64,000 nt of DNA from Burkholderia singularis. Lineage in GTDB: Bacteria > Pseudomonadota > Gammaproteobacteria > Burkholderiales > Burkholderiaceae. This document shows positions 9,003-17,858 of the stretch, piece after piece (the first letter of the stretch is position 1; the number at the start of each line of letters is the position of its first letter). The stretch is from positions 1 to 64,000 of the forward strand of contig NZ_FXAN01000083.1 in assembly GCF_900176645.1 (NCBI RefSeq). Reading direction: 5' to 3'. The translations under genes and the position numbers were made by a program. Under the pieces are notes generated by a model. That model was given only the letters and a program-made list of their open reading frames with translations, made no database searches and was not told where the DNA came from.

Positions 9003-9902
9003 ATGGAACCGCTCACCCCCGTTGCCGGGCCGACGTTGTCGGCCGAAGATCTCGATACGCTGCGGCGCGCGAAGATCGCACTCGAAAGCCCGCCGCTGAC
9101 GGTCAAGTTGACGAGCATCGTCGGCGCGCCGGTCGAAAAAATGATCGCGAAGCTGCCCGGTTTCGCGTCCGACAAAATCAACGACGCCACCCAGCTCGCA
9201 CTGCGCAAGTGTCTGCACATCGCGCTGCGCACGCTGGGCAAATCGGGCGGGGTTGCCGGCGCGCACGAGATGCCAAACAAGCCCAGCAACCTGCTGCACA
9301 AGCTCGCCGTCGCGACCACGGGCGCGGCGGGCGGTGCGTTCGGCCTGTTCGCGCTGCCCGTCGAGCTGCCGGTCACGACGACGCTGATGTTCCGCTCGAT
9401 CTGCGACATCGCGCGCAGCGAGGGCGAGGATCTGTCGAACGCCGAAGCGCAACTACAGTGTCTCGCCGTGCTCGGGATGGGCGGCGGTTTCGGCCGTGCG
9501 CGCGGCGGCGCGGACGGCAGCGTGCCGCCCCAGCCGGGCGGCGCTGCCGACGAGGATGCCGATATCGGCTATTTCATGCTGCGCGGCGCGCTCGCGCAGG
9601 CGGTGTCGAAAGCGTCGTCGGAAATCGCGTCGAAGGGCTTCACGATACATGGCTCGACGGCGCTCTTCCGGCTGGTGCAAACGATCGCCTCCCGTTTTTC
9701 GGTGCAGGTGACCGAGCAGATCGCGGCGAAATCGATCCCGGCGATCGGCGCGGTGCTCGGCGCCACCGTCAACACGCTATTCATCGACCACTTCCAGCAG
9801 GCCGCGCACGGCCACTTCGCGGTGCGCCGGCTCGAACGCAAGTACGGGCAAGCGGCCGTCAAGGCCGCTTATCAGGCCATCGATATGTCGGCCGCGCGCT
9901 GA
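9003..9902 (+). CDS. EcsC family protein
   Basis: The 299-residue protein matches the EcsC family, named after the third gene of the Bacillus ecs locus, whose biochemical role is unclear. Typical features are the hydrophobic glycine/alanine stretch VATTGAAGGAFGLFALPVEL (about residues 103-122), the following TTTLMFRSICDIARSEGED, and the C-terminal IPAIGAVLGATVNTLFIDHF. These hydrophobic helices suggest membrane association, without a signal peptide. Residues 165-185 form a Gly/Pro/Asp-rich insert. AAAGGA lies seven bases before the ATG. The last 31 bases overlap the convergent esterase gene. Function is not predicted beyond family membership. Confidence 0.85.
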   Translation: MEPLTPVAGPTLSAEDLDTLRRAKIALESPPLTVKLTSIVGAPVEKMIAKLPGFASDKINDATQLALRKCLHIALRTLGKSGGVAGAHEMPNKPSNLLHKLAVATTGAAGGAFGLFALPVELPVTTTLMFRSICDIARSEGEDLSNAEAQLQCLAVLGMGGGFGRARGGADGSVPPQPGGAADEDADIGYFMLRGALAQAVSKASSEIASKGFTIHGSTALFRLVQTIASRFSVQVTEQIAAKSIPAIGAVLGATVNTLFIDHFQQAAHGHFAVRRLERKYGQAAVKAAYQAIDMSAAR

Positions 9903-10840
9903 GCCGCCGGGCGCTCGAGCGCGACGCGCCGCACGAACACGGCCGCGCGCTTGAGCGCGCGCGCCGCCTCGGGCACGAACGGCACGTAGATCTGCCAGAC
10001 GTGCGGCATCTGCGGCCATATTTCGAATTCGACCGGCACGCCCGCCGCGCGCGCGCGCTCGGCCACGCGACGCGCATCGTCAAGCAGCACCTCGGTGCTG
10101 CCCACCTGGATGAAAAGCGGCGGCAGCCCGCTCAGATCCGCATATACCGGCGACGCGTATGGATGATCGCCGGGCGTGCTGCCGAGATAAAGGCGCGCCG
10201 CGCGGCCGAGCGCAATGCCGGCGAACACCGGATCGATGCCGTCGTGCGTGCGCAGCGTATCGCCCGTTGCGGCGAGATCCGTCCACGGCGAGAACAGCAC
10301 CGCGCCCGCCGGCAAAGGCTCGCCGGCGTCGCGCAGCGCCACGAGCGTGGCAAGCGCGAGCCCGCCGCCCGCCGAATCACCGCCGAATACGATCGACTCG
10401 GGCGGCGTGCCCGTCGCGACGAGATGCCGATAGGCCGCGAGCGCGTCGTCGAGCGCGGCCGGAAACGGATGTTCGGGCGCGAGCCGGTAATCGAGCGAGA
10501 ACGAACGCACGTCCGCGTATTTGGTCAACGCGAAGACAAGCGGACGGTGCGTTTGCGGCGAGCAAAAGTAATAGCCGCCACCATGGAAATACAGCAGCAT
10601 CCGGCTCTGTGGCGCACGGCCTGCGGGCGAATCGGCCGGCTCGAGCCATTCGCCTCGCAACGGTATGTCGGCCGGCCCGTAGCGCTCGCGCAGCCGCCAC
10701 CCGGCGGGCAGGCGGTGCGGCACGCGCGTGCGCAGCCCCGACAAACGCCGTGCACGCGCGGGATCGATCACCGGACGCAGCGTCTCGGGACGGAAATGCC
10801 GGCGCAGCAGCCAGCACGCCACCATGTTTTGCCAACTCAT
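9872..10840 (-). CDS. Alpha/beta hydrolase of the hormone-sensitive-lipase family
   Basis: The 322-residue enzyme is an HSL-type (family IV) esterase. The oxyanion-hole motif HGGGYY is at residues 86-91. The nucleophile elbow GGDSAGGG places Ser156. The acid is probably the Asp of LLDDARRVA and the base the His of MPHVWQ near the C terminus. The family cleaves short acyl esters; the physiological substrate is unknown. I chose the ATG at 10840 (MSWQNMVACW) because the longer frame adds unrelated sequence. It is convergent with, and overlaps, the EcsC gene. The N-terminal hydrophobic stretch is too short to call a signal peptide. Confidence 0.88.
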   Translation of the reverse strand: MSWQNMVACWLLRRHFRPETLRPVIDPARARRLSGLRTRVPHRLPAGWRLRERYGPADIPLRGEWLEPADSPAGRAPQSRMLLYFHGGGYYFCSPQTHRPLVFALTKYADVRSFSLDYRLAPEHPFPAALDDALAAYRHLVATGTPPESIVFGGDSAGGGLALATLVALRDAGEPLPAGAVLFSPWTDLAATGDTLRTHDGIDPVFAGIALGRAARLYLGSTPGDHPYASPVYADLSGLPPLFIQVGSTEVLLDDARRVAERARAAGVPVEFEIWPQMPHVWQIYVPFVPEAARALKRAAVFVRRVALERPAAQRAADISMA

Positions 10841-10978
10841 CGGACGCACTCCGAACCGGAAAAGTACGACGATACTACGTATGGCCCGGTGCGCGATCAC
10901 CGCCCGCCGATGCCACTCCTCGCTCCGATCGTCGCCGTGCGGCAGGCCGGCGTGGGTTCCCCGCACCCGCCGCCGGGC

Positions 10979-11413
10979 TCAGTTCACCGGCCGGACCTGG
11001 CCGCGAATCTCTCCGGCCGGATGGGCCTGCGTATGAAGGTTGAAGTACCACTTGCCCGCCATCAGGTCACCCACCTGCGCGTCGGTCAGCGCCTTTTCAC
11101 CGTTGATGGGGCTCGCGAGCGCGTCCTTCGGAATCGGCACCTGAATGGCCGCATTCTGTCCCACGGGCGCGGGGCCGTGGAAATGCGCGGCGGTCGCCGG
11201 GCCGGTCAGATTACGGTACTCGACCGTCCAACGCAGCGTATGCGTGGCCGTGTCGTAGGCCGCGTTCAGCCGGCCGGAACCCTTGCTCGTGGTCGGCGGC
11301 ACTTCGCTCGACGGCTGTAGATCCGCGACGAGCGTCACCGTTTCGGCGCGCGCGACGCCGGCCGCAAGCGCACATGCGAGCACGCCGATCCCAATCCTGC
11401 GCGATATCAGCAT
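10979..11413 (-). CDS. Secreted CHRD domain protein
   Basis: The 144-residue product begins with a Sec signal peptide (MLISRRIGIGVLACALAAGV, cleavage likely after ARA) and is otherwise one CHRD domain. CHRD domains are immunoglobulin-like beta modules first described in chordin. Recognisable pieces are LQPSSEVPP, GSGRLNAAYD, AAHFHGPAPVGQN and YFNLHTQAHPAGEIRGQV. The mature protein should be periplasmic or exported. Its role in bacteria is not established. The ATG at 11413 is preceded by CAGGAG in the minus-strand reading. It stands alone between the esterase gene and a long non-coding gap. Confidence 0.88.
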   Translation of the reverse strand: MLISRRIGIGVLACALAAGVARAETVTLVADLQPSSEVPPTTSKGSGRLNAAYDTATHTLRWTVEYRNLTGPATAAHFHGPAPVGQNAAIQVPIPKDALASPINGEKALTDAQVGDLMAGKWYFNLHTQAHPAGEIRGQVRPVN

Positions 11414-11604
11414 GAAACCTCCTGGCGGTTGTCGGCCGCGCCGTGGCGTCACGCGCGGCGCGGATTCGAACCCCGATCATAGTCGATCCCGCGCGCGGCC
11501 ACGCCGCCGCGCTGTTGCGCAAGCGGCGACAAGAAGCGAAAGATGGAAAGACAGTTGCACGGAGCCGGCTGAATACGCAGCAGCGCTTTCGCTACACTGC
11601 GTAC
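11414..11604. other. Non-coding stretch before the candidate small RNA
   Basis: No gene is seen. A GTTCGAATC string near 11465 resembles a tRNA T-loop, but the flanking bases do not form the arms. TACACT at 11593-11598 is a possible -10 element for plus-strand transcription into the candidate small RNA. Confidence 0.4.
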
Positions 11605-11705
11605 TTGCAGAAACAAGTTGCTTGCTAGTTTGCTTCCTTCCGTCCGGCTAGCATCTTCTGCTCTTGATCGGCGCGACCCGTGACCCTCGGGCCGCGCTTT
11701 TTTTT
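11605..11705 (+). ncRNA. Candidate small RNA ending in a strong intrinsic terminator
   Basis: There is no coding gene on the plus strand for more than 1.7 kb upstream, yet a canonical terminator is present. GCGCG (11671-11675) and CCCG (11677-11680) pair with CGGG (11688-11691) and CGCGC (11693-11697), followed by eight T at 11698-11705. TACACT at 11593-11598 lies at the right distance for a start near 11605. The interior is pyrimidine-rich (TTGCTTCCTTCCGTCC), as in Hfq-binding RNAs. No convincing ORF with a ribosome binding site lies inside. The 5' end is a guess; the terminator is the firm part. Confidence 0.45.
11671..11705 (+). terminator. Intrinsic terminator with eight-T tract
   Basis: The 9-bp stem has one A/C mismatch (bases 11671-11680 with 11688-11697), a 7-base loop and a T8 run. 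It points to plus-strand transcription, whereas the nearest genes on both sides are read on the minus strand. Confidence 0.8.
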
Positions 11706-11934
11706 ACCAGCTAATTGGCCGCTTGGCGCGGGGTTACGGCGCGTCACGTCACGGCCGTGCCTGGCACGACGCGCTTGTCGCGCTCATCGCGATCGATTCC
11801 GGGATCGACAACGTCCGACCCAGCACTGCTTGCCGGCCCAATAATCGGATCGCGCCGCCCGGCCTGCTCCGCGTCGGCCACCGCCTCGCGGCGTTCGCGC
11901 TCAGCGCACCGGCGCTGCAATACCGGCCGGCTCG

Positions 11935-13179
11935 TTATCGTCCGAATTGGCGCAGCACGTTGACCAACTGCGTCGCTGCAATGTCCCAACGGAATTGGGC
12001 CGAGTGCCGCCGCCCCTTTTCGCGCAACTCGCTGCGCAGCGCTGCGTCCCCCATCAACTGCGCGATCTTCGCGGCAATGTCGGCCGCATCGTGCGCGTCG
12101 CAATAAAGCGCGGCATCGCCGCACGCTTCGGGCAGCGACGCCTCGCGCGACGAAATCACCGGACATCCGCAGTGCATCGCCTCGACAGGCGGCAGCCCCC
12201 ACCCTTCGTACAGCGAAGGAAACACGAAACAGCCGGCATGCTCGTAAAGCGCCTTCAGTTCGCCGTCGCTCACGTAGCCTGCCCAAATGACATTGCGGGC
12301 GTTCTGTCCGCCGCCCAGTGCCGATGCACCGAAAATCTTGACGTTCGAGCCGCCCGCAATCACGAATTTCAGTTCGGGATGGGTGCGTTCGAGCAGCGAA
12401 ATCGCCTCGAGCGTGCGCGCAAGATTCTTGCCCGGCGCCAGCGAGCCGACGATCAGCACGTAGCCGTCGTAAGCAAGCCCCAGCCGCTCGAGCACCGATG
12501 CATCGCTCGCGATCCGGTCGAAGTGATCGATGCCGGATACGACCGTCGATACCTTATACGGAGAAACGCCGAGACGGGCCACGATGCGCTCTTTCGAGAA
12601 ATGCGACACCGTCACGATATGCCGGACGTTGTGCTTGAGCACCCAGAACGCAAAGCGATACCAAAGCTGGAACGCGCGCGAATAGCCCTGCGGAAAATCG
12701 AACACCGCGACGTCGTGAATCATCAGCACCTGGTTGCGCTTGAACAGCGGGCCGATGTTGCAGAGGCTCAACAGCGTCTGCCCGCGCGTCGCGAACGGCA
12801 GCGCGAGCTGCTCCCAGAGCACGCCGCGCAGACGTGGCACGACGCGGCGCGCGATGGCGGGCGGCAGTGCATCGCTCGCATGATCACGCGGCACGACAAG
12901 CGTCGGATTGCGCTCGCCGCGAAACAGGCGGGCGATCGCCGACGTGTACTCATGTGCGACGCGCTGCACGCCGGTCAGCCGCTGCGATGTGAACTTGCCG
13001 TTGATCGCCACGAGCGACGGCAGCACGAGTCCGGCCTCGCGCTCGCCGGCGGCCGCCACGCGGCGAACGGCGTCGGGCACCGCCCGCGCGGCAAACGACA
13101 CGCCTGGCGCGGTTAGATTGCATTCCTTATCGTTGCGCGGCGTGCGCAGCGACGACTTGTATGTGGGAGACGGATTCAT
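11935..13179 (-). CDS. GT4 family glycosyltransferase (exopolysaccharide cluster)
   Basis: The 414-residue protein is a retaining GT-B glycosyltransferase. The C-terminal nucleotide-sugar site reads [20 protein letters not shown], with the E-x7-E pattern of GT4. The N-terminal acceptor domain carries [10 protein letters not shown], common in mannosyl-type GT4 enzymes. [18 protein letters not shown] marks the inter-domain start of the second Rossmann fold. It acts on the cytoplasmic face, adding a sugar to the lipid-linked repeat unit; donor and linkage are unknown. It is the last gene of the minus-strand operon crp, wbaP-like, wza-like, GT, separated from the wza-like gene by 171 bases containing a strong hairpin. 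Confidence 0.9.
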   Translation of the reverse strand: MNPSPTYKSSLRTPRNDKECNLTAPGVSFAARAVPDAVRRVAAAGEREAGLVLPSLVAINGKFTSQRLTGVQRVAHEYTSAIARLFRGERNPTLVVPRDHASDALPPAIARRVVPRLRGVLWEQLALPFATRGQTLLSLCNIGPLFKRNQVLMIHDVAVFDFPQGYSRAFQLWYRFAFWVLKHNVRHIVTVSHFSKERIVARLGVSPYKVSTVVSGIDHFDRIASDASVLERLGLAYDGYVLIVGSLAPGKNLARTLEAISLLERTHPELKFVIAGGSNVKIFGASALGGGQNARNVIWAGYVSDGELKALYEHAGCFVFPSLYEGWGLPPVEAMHCGCPVISSREASLPEACGDAALYCDAHDAADIAAKIAQLMGDAALRSELREKGRRHSAQFRWDIAATQLVNVLRQFGR

Positions 13180-13211
13180 GGCGGCAGGGTGTCACGACAC
13201 CTGGTTGACGG

Positions 13212-13250
13212 GCGCGCATGCTGCGCGTCGAGCGCGCGCAGCATGCGCGC
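13212..13250. repeat. 16-bp perfect inverted repeat between the wza-like and GT genes
   Basis: GCGCGCATGCTGCGCG (13212-13227) is exactly complementary to 13235-13250, with a 7-base loop. It lies inside a polycistronic transcript and lacks a T-tract on either side. It may be an RNA-processing or stability hairpin that lowers expression of the downstream glycosyltransferase, rather than a full terminator. Confidence 0.6.
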
Positions 13251-13350
13251 TATATACGTTCGAGTGTCGTCGTTCCGATGCGCACGGTCGGTGCGCTGCT
13301 TCGCACAAACCGCGGCGCGCCAGCCTTCGTGCGCGCCGCGTATCGATGCA

Positions 13351-14649
13351 TCAACGGTTGCGGGCAATCGACCAGAGCATGAACATCGATTGCGCGGTCG
13401 GCATGATTTCCGTCAGCACGCGGTTGAAGCGGGAGACGGGCGCCGTGCCGACATAGACGACGTCGAGCGGCTTCATGTCGAACTGCGTGGCAAGCATCAT
13501 CGAATCCACTTGCGTCATGTCCAGGCGCAGCACTTCAGGCTTGTTGAATGCGGGCGCATAGCTGACCTTCTTCAAGCCCTCCTGCACCGTACCTTGCGTG
13601 CCGTCCAACTGCGCAAGCGGCGGATTCGGATGACGGATCACCAGCACTTGCCGCGGGTTCGCGTTCATCGTGTCGATGCTGCCAGCGGCCGCGAGCGCGT
13701 CGGCCAGCGACAGACGCCCTTGATTCATGAACACGGTCTGCGGCTTCGGCACTTCGCCGAACACGAACACGCGGTTCTGCGTGTGGTCCGGCACATGGAC
13801 GATGTCGCCCGGCTGCAGCGCGATGTTCTGCCGCAAATCGCCGCGATTCAAGATATTGTTCACGTCGATCGTCATCACGCGATTGCCGCGCGTGACGAGC
13901 ACGCGCTGCAGATCGGCGTCGGGGTTGCCGCCGCCCGCGCGATTGATCGCGTCGACGACGCGCAATGCCGAGCCCGTCAGCGACAGTTGCCCCGGATTCT
14001 TCACGTCGCCCGTCACCTGGATGCGCTGGCTGCGAAACTGCATCACGCGCACGTCGACTTGAGGATTCTTGATTTGCGAGCCGAGCCGGCGCGTCAGCAG
14101 CGCGGCGATCTGCTGAGTGCTCATTCCGTCGACGTGCACGCGACCGAGCGTCGGGAAGAAGATCGTGCCGTTCGCGGCAACCCGCTGGCCGGACGTATCG
14201 ACTTCGCCCTGACCGTTGGTGCCCAGCGCGCTGATCTGCTGGGGCAGCACGCCGCCCAGTCCGCCCGATGCCTGCAACGTGCCGATATCGACGAGCGGCG
14301 ACATGTCGTTGCCCGCATTGCCGCTCGCGCCGCGCGTCAGCTCGGGGTGATCGTAGACGTAAATGCCGAGCACGTCGTCGGGCCCGACGCGGTAGTCGGC
14401 CGATTCGGCCGGCAGTGCTTGCGTCGACAAGCTCGCTTGCTTGGTGGCCGCATCGGCTTCGTCGGCCTGCTTGAGCGCGTAGATCAGCTGGGGAGTGATC
14501 AGCTTGACGTCGTAGACCGTCGTATCGGTCGGTGCGCCGAGATCGTCATGCATGCGCTTCGAATCGAGCGAAGGTCCCGGCGCAAGCGCGCAGCCCGACA
14601 AGGCTGCCGCTGCAATGGCGGCCGCCCACGTTAGGCGTTTCTTCAACAT
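13351..14649 (-). CDS. Wza-type polysaccharide export outer-membrane lipoprotein
   Basis: The 432-residue protein starts with a lipoprotein signal, lipobox LSGC with Cys at residue 20. The Poly_export domain begins at YRVGPDDVLGIYVYDHPELT, and two SLBB-type repeats follow (IQVTGDVKNPGQLSLTGSAL, FVFGEVPKPQTVFMNQGRLS). Proteins of this family form the octameric outer-membrane channel for Wzy-dependent capsule or EPS export. It contains a Ser/Gly/Asn-rich insert at about residues 108-150. It follows the priming transferase gene by 45 bases. No Wzc-type tyrosine autokinase partner is in the window. Confidence 0.93.
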   Translation of the reverse strand: MLKKRLTWAAAIAAAALSGCALAPGPSLDSKRMHDDLGAPTDTTVYDVKLITPQLIYALKQADEADAATKQASLSTQALPAESADYRVGPDDVLGIYVYDHPELTRGASGNAGNDMSPLVDIGTLQASGGLGGVLPQQISALGTNGQGEVDTSGQRVAANGTIFFPTLGRVHVDGMSTQQIAALLTRRLGSQIKNPQVDVRVMQFRSQRIQVTGDVKNPGQLSLTGSALRVVDAINRAGGGNPDADLQRVLVTRGNRVMTIDVNNILNRGDLRQNIALQPGDIVHVPDHTQNRVFVFGEVPKPQTVFMNQGRLSLADALAAAGSIDTMNANPRQVLVIRHPNPPLAQLDGTQGTVQEGLKKVSYAPAFNKPEVLRLDMTQVDSMMLATQFDMKPLDVVYVGTAPVSRFNRVLTEIMPTAQSMFMLWSIARNR

Positions 14650-14694
14650 CTTGTAGTACTCCTTGTAGCGTGTGAAACGGGATAGCGGCGGCGC

Positions 14695-16071
14695 TCAGAA
14701 TGCGTTACGTCCGACGAATCCCTTGACCAGCGTAATCATGATGATCTTGATATCGAACCAGAACGTCCAGTTTTGCACATAGAACAGATCGAACTTCACG
14801 CGCGCGGCCATCTTCTCGACCTTGCGCGTCTCGCCGCGGTAGCCGTTCACCTGCGCCCAGCCGGTGATGCCGGGACGCACGCGGTAGCGCAGCATGTAGC
14901 CGTCGACAAGCTCCTTGTAAATATCGTCATGTTCGAGCGCGTGCGGGCGCGGCCCGACGATCGACATCTGGCCGAACAGCACGTTGAAGAACTGCGGCAG
15001 CTCGTCGAGCGACGTGCGGCGCAGGAACGCGCCAACCTTCGTGATCCGCGTGTCATTGCGCGAGGCCTGGCGCACGACGCCCGTTTCTTCAGTATGCACA
15101 CGCATCGAGCGGAACTTCAAGATTTCGAATTCACGACCGTCGACGCCCTTGCGCTTCTGGCGGAACAGCACCGGCCCGGGCGACGACAGCTTCACCGCAA
15201 GCGCGAGCACGCCGAGCACCGGCAGCAGCGGAATCAGCACGGCGGCGGCGAACAAGCGGTCGAACACGAGCTTCGGCCACAATTGCGGAACCGACAGCGG
15301 GCTCGTCGCCAGATTGATCGCCGGCAAACCGGCCACGTGGGTGACAGAACGGTTGAATGCCGTGAGCCCGCGCACATCGGGCAGAAAGCGCAGATTCACG
15401 AAATCGTGACGGAATTCGCGAACGATCCGCTGAATCTGCCGCTCATGCGACAGCGGCAACGCAAGCCAGATCTCGTCGATCGCGCCGGCGCGCACGCGGC
15501 GCTTAAGCTCGCGCAGATCCGAGACGACCGGCAAGCCGCCCACCTGCGGCTGCGCGGCGGCAGTGCGCTCGCTGCTTTCGTCGAACAAGCACACGGGCTC
15601 GTAGCTGTGCGACGGCGACGCGCGCAATTGTTCGAGCACAGCGCGGCCGTAGATCTCCGAGCCGACGATCGCGACCGTGCGCCGCTTGCTGCTCGAGCGG
15701 CGCATACGCGCGGCAATGCCGTGGATCGCCGCGCGGCCGATCAACAGCATCGTGCCGGACGCGACGATCGTGCGGCCGAGCCACTCGAACGACACGTCGG
15801 CGTCGCGGTGCAGCAACAGCGTAAATGTCGCCGCGATCACGCTGACCCCCAACCAGCCGAGCAGCGCGCGGGAATGCGAGGTCCGCTCGCGCATGCTGTC
15901 GTAGACGCCCAGCGCCGAGAAAATGATCAGCGTCAACGCGCACAGAAGCGCGACAACCGCACGCTGCATGTCGGAAACGTCGAGAATCCCGTGTTCATAC
16001 AGCATTTGTGCCAGCAGTGCGCCTGCCGCCACCAGCACAACGTCCAGCAATCTGTTCAAAAATCCCCACAT
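14695..16071 (-). CDS. Undecaprenyl-phosphate sugar phosphotransferase (WcaJ/WbaP type)
   Basis: The 458-residue integral membrane enzyme is a polyisoprenyl-phosphate hexose-1-phosphate transferase, which primes the repeat unit on undecaprenyl phosphate. It has N-terminal transmembrane helices (VVLVAAGALLAQML, AVVALLCALTLIIFSALGVY), a CoA-binding-like middle domain (RTVAIVGSEIYGRAVLEQL) and the conserved C-terminal transferase domain with KFRSMRVH, RRTSLDELPQFFNVL and RYRVRPGITGWAQVNGYRGE. I chose the ATG at 16071 because GGAG lies eight bases upstream; a GTG at 16125 would add 18 residues. It follows the Crp-type regulator by 55 bases. Glucose or galactose phosphate is the usual donor moiety, but this is not determined here. 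Confidence 0.92.
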   Translation of the reverse strand: MWGFLNRLLDVVLVAAGALLAQMLYEHGILDVSDMQRAVVALLCALTLIIFSALGVYDSMRERTSHSRALLGWLGVSVIAATFTLLLHRDADVSFEWLGRTIVASGTMLLIGRAAIHGIAARMRRSSSKRRTVAIVGSEIYGRAVLEQLRASPSHSYEPVCLFDESSERTAAAQPQVGGLPVVSDLRELKRRVRAGAIDEIWLALPLSHERQIQRIVREFRHDFVNLRFLPDVRGLTAFNRSVTHVAGLPAINLATSPLSVPQLWPKLVFDRLFAAAVLIPLLPVLGVLALAVKLSSPGPVLFRQKRKGVDGREFEILKFRSMRVHTEETGVVRQASRNDTRITKVGAFLRRTSLDELPQFFNVLFGQMSIVGPRPHALEHDDIYKELVDGYMLRYRVRPGITGWAQVNGYRGETRKVEKMAARVKFDLFYVQNWTFWFDIKIIMITLVKGFVGRNAF

Positions 16072-16126
16072 CGCCGTATCTCCGATTTCCTTCGTCAATC
16101 GCTTGCCTTTGTATGAGTTGTGCACT

Positions 16127-16930
16127 TCAGGCGGCCGAGCGGGCCAGCTCCGGGTAGCCTGCGACGCGCAGCGGGCGGCCTTCGGCCGGAATCGCGCGAT
16201 CCGCGCTCTGCTTCGCGTCGGCTACCAGCCGATTGAATTCGGCGCGGATCATGCCGTAGCACTCGCACGCATGCGCTTCGAGACCTTGCCGGTCGAGCAC
16301 GGTGATGTGGCCGCGGCGCTGACGAATCAGGCCCGCTTCCTGCAGCTTGCCGGCTGCCTCCGTGATGCCCTCGCGGCGCACGCCGAGCATGTTTGCGATT
16401 GTTTGCTGCGTGACCGCAAGCTCATCGCCTTCAACGCGGTCGTGCGCGAGCAGCAGCCAGCGGCTCAGTTGCTCGCTCACCGAGTGATGGCGATTGCAAA
16501 GCGCACTGCGGGCGATTTGCGCCATCGCCACGCGCCAGTAGCGCAGCATCAGTTGGAAGGTATCGACCGAGCGGTCGAATTCGCGCCGGAACACCTGGGT
16601 CGGCACACGGTACGCATAGCCGCCGCTGCGCACCTCGATGCGGCCCACCGTTGCGCCACAGCCGTAATCAGCCAGCGACGACACGCCCACCGCTCCTTCG
16701 CTACCCACCGCGGCCACCTCGACCATCGCGCCGTCCTCCATCAAGTACAGCACCGACATCATCGACGTGGTCGGGAAGTACAAATGACGCATCGGCTCGT
16801 CGGTTTCGCAGAGCAATTGGGCGCTCTTGATCTTCACGAGTTCGAGATGCGGCGCGAGCGCACGCAGGCTGTCGTCGGTTAGCGAGCCCAGCAGGGCGTT
16901 GGCGTAGAAACCATTTGTCTGATGAAGCAT
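16127..16930 (-). CDS. Crp/Fnr family transcriptional regulator (first of a divergent pair)
   Basis: The 267-residue protein has an N-terminal cyclic-nucleotide-binding beta-roll (about 20-140, with HLYFPTTSMMSVLYLMEDGA) and a C-terminal winged helix (TQQTIANMLGVRREGITEAA). The N domain lacks the Cys cluster of Fnr. It leads the minus-strand EPS operon and faces a second Crp/Fnr gene across an AT-rich gap. In B. cenocepacia a Crp/Fnr protein, BerA, binds c-di-GMP and activates EPS genes (known family example); a similar role here is inferred. The ATG at 16930 begins MLHQTNGFYANALL. The C-terminal 30 residues beyond the HTH are a low-complexity tail. Confidence 0.9.
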   Translation of the reverse strand: MLHQTNGFYANALLGSLTDDSLRALAPHLELVKIKSAQLLCETDEPMRHLYFPTTSMMSVLYLMEDGAMVEVAAVGSEGAVGVSSLADYGCGATVGRIEVRSGGYAYRVPTQVFRREFDRSVDTFQLMLRYWRVAMAQIARSALCNRHHSVSEQLSRWLLLAHDRVEGDELAVTQQTIANMLGVRREGITEAAGKLQEAGLIRQRRGHITVLDRQGLEAHACECYGMIRAEFNRLVADAKQSADRAIPAEGRPLRVAGYPELARSAA

Positions 16931-17747
16931 GTTCTGTGTCCTGGTTCGTCGGCGCCGATCGCTTATCACGGCGCGGGATTCCGCTCTGTCAAGACACGTT
17001 CACTGCGAGAATCAAACATCCTCGTAATCGTGTCGGCGGCCTTTTGGTCGTCCTCATGCACAAAGGCCTTTGCCCTCTGTGCGGAGCGCACCGACTCTCT
17101 AGCGATTACCGTGCCAATTGCCGCAAACCTTTAATACGTAAAGAGTCGGCTCACGCGTCGCCGCGCCAGGCATTTCCCGAAAACCAAAACCGTCTCATTA
17201 CCGGACACTTTGATACAGCTTGCGCGACACCCTATGTCACATCTAACACTTTCGGAATATCTTAGGGTCATCCCGCATCAGGCTATTTTCCCGTCAAACC
17301 CAATACCATATAGACATTAACAGTTATCGATGAAATTGTATGACCATAGTGAAACCGAGAAACGGCAGAGTGTATTCACATTCTTAAAACTGTCTCACGG
17401 ATGAGTCATCCGGCACATTTGACACTTTGTGACATAACGCACATTTCTCATGCAACCATTTGATTTTTAAGAATTTAACAGAGATTCAAAAACCTCACCA
17501 GACCATTCTATTACCAATCGGTAAAAGTTGGCGAATACCCAAATCGAGCAAATCATTACTTCTCACACGGAACCAATTTCGCCGTTTACATTAAAATTAT
17601 TTAACGTTTTACATTGCGCTTAATTAGATGTTGAATATATTTATTAATACACTTCGAACGTCAAAGTTTGTGAGATGGGCAGCAAAGTCAATTCATCAAA
17701 ATGGTTACGTGATAACCTTAAATCCGGGTTTTCAATGTAAAGCCTAA
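16931..17747. promoter_or_regulatory. AT-rich divergent control region between two Crp/Fnr genes
   Basis: This is the longest gene-free stretch in the window and is strikingly AT-rich compared with the flanking genes, especially 17260-17740, with runs such as ATTAAAATTATTTAACG. No ORF of credible codon usage is present. It holds at least one Crp/Fnr-like site (17428-17443) and probably promoters for both directions. Such composition is typical of H-NS/MvaT-type silenced or multiply regulated promoters, which is an inference. Confidence 0.7.
17428..17443. promoter_or_regulatory. Crp/Fnr-family binding-site candidate
   Basis: TGTGACATAACGCACA matches the Crp consensus TGTGA-N6-TCACA at nine of ten positions. 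It lies about midway between two divergent Crp/Fnr genes, where autoregulation would be expected. Which of the two proteins would bind is unknown. Confidence 0.5.
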
Positions 17748-17777
17748 TTGACAAATTACCAACCGGACTTGCTTAAT
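17748..17777 (+). promoter_or_regulatory. Sigma-70-type promoter for the second Crp/Fnr gene
   Basis: TTGACA at 17748-17753 is a perfect -35 element. CTTAAT at 17772-17777 is a 4/6 match to -10 with an 18-base spacer. It precedes the GTG start at 17859 by about 80 bases. An open frame also begins with the TTG of this -35 box, which argues against using that codon as the gene start. Confidence 0.5.
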
Positions 17778-17858
17778 CGTGCCAGTTCGGTTGCATGTGG
17801 CGCCCGGCGACAGCCCGCGCCGTTGCTCCGGATCGTGAATCCGGTAAGGAAGCTTCCC

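Noticed and set aside
11440..11490. GTTCGAATC, a tRNA T-loop look-alike
   Set aside because: Flanking bases do not form the T stem, and no acceptor, D or anticodon arm can be drawn.
17748..17858. N-terminal extension of the second Crp/Fnr gene from a TTG codon
   Set aside because: The TTG is part of a perfect TTGACA -35 box, and a GTG at 17859 has a proper ribosome binding site.
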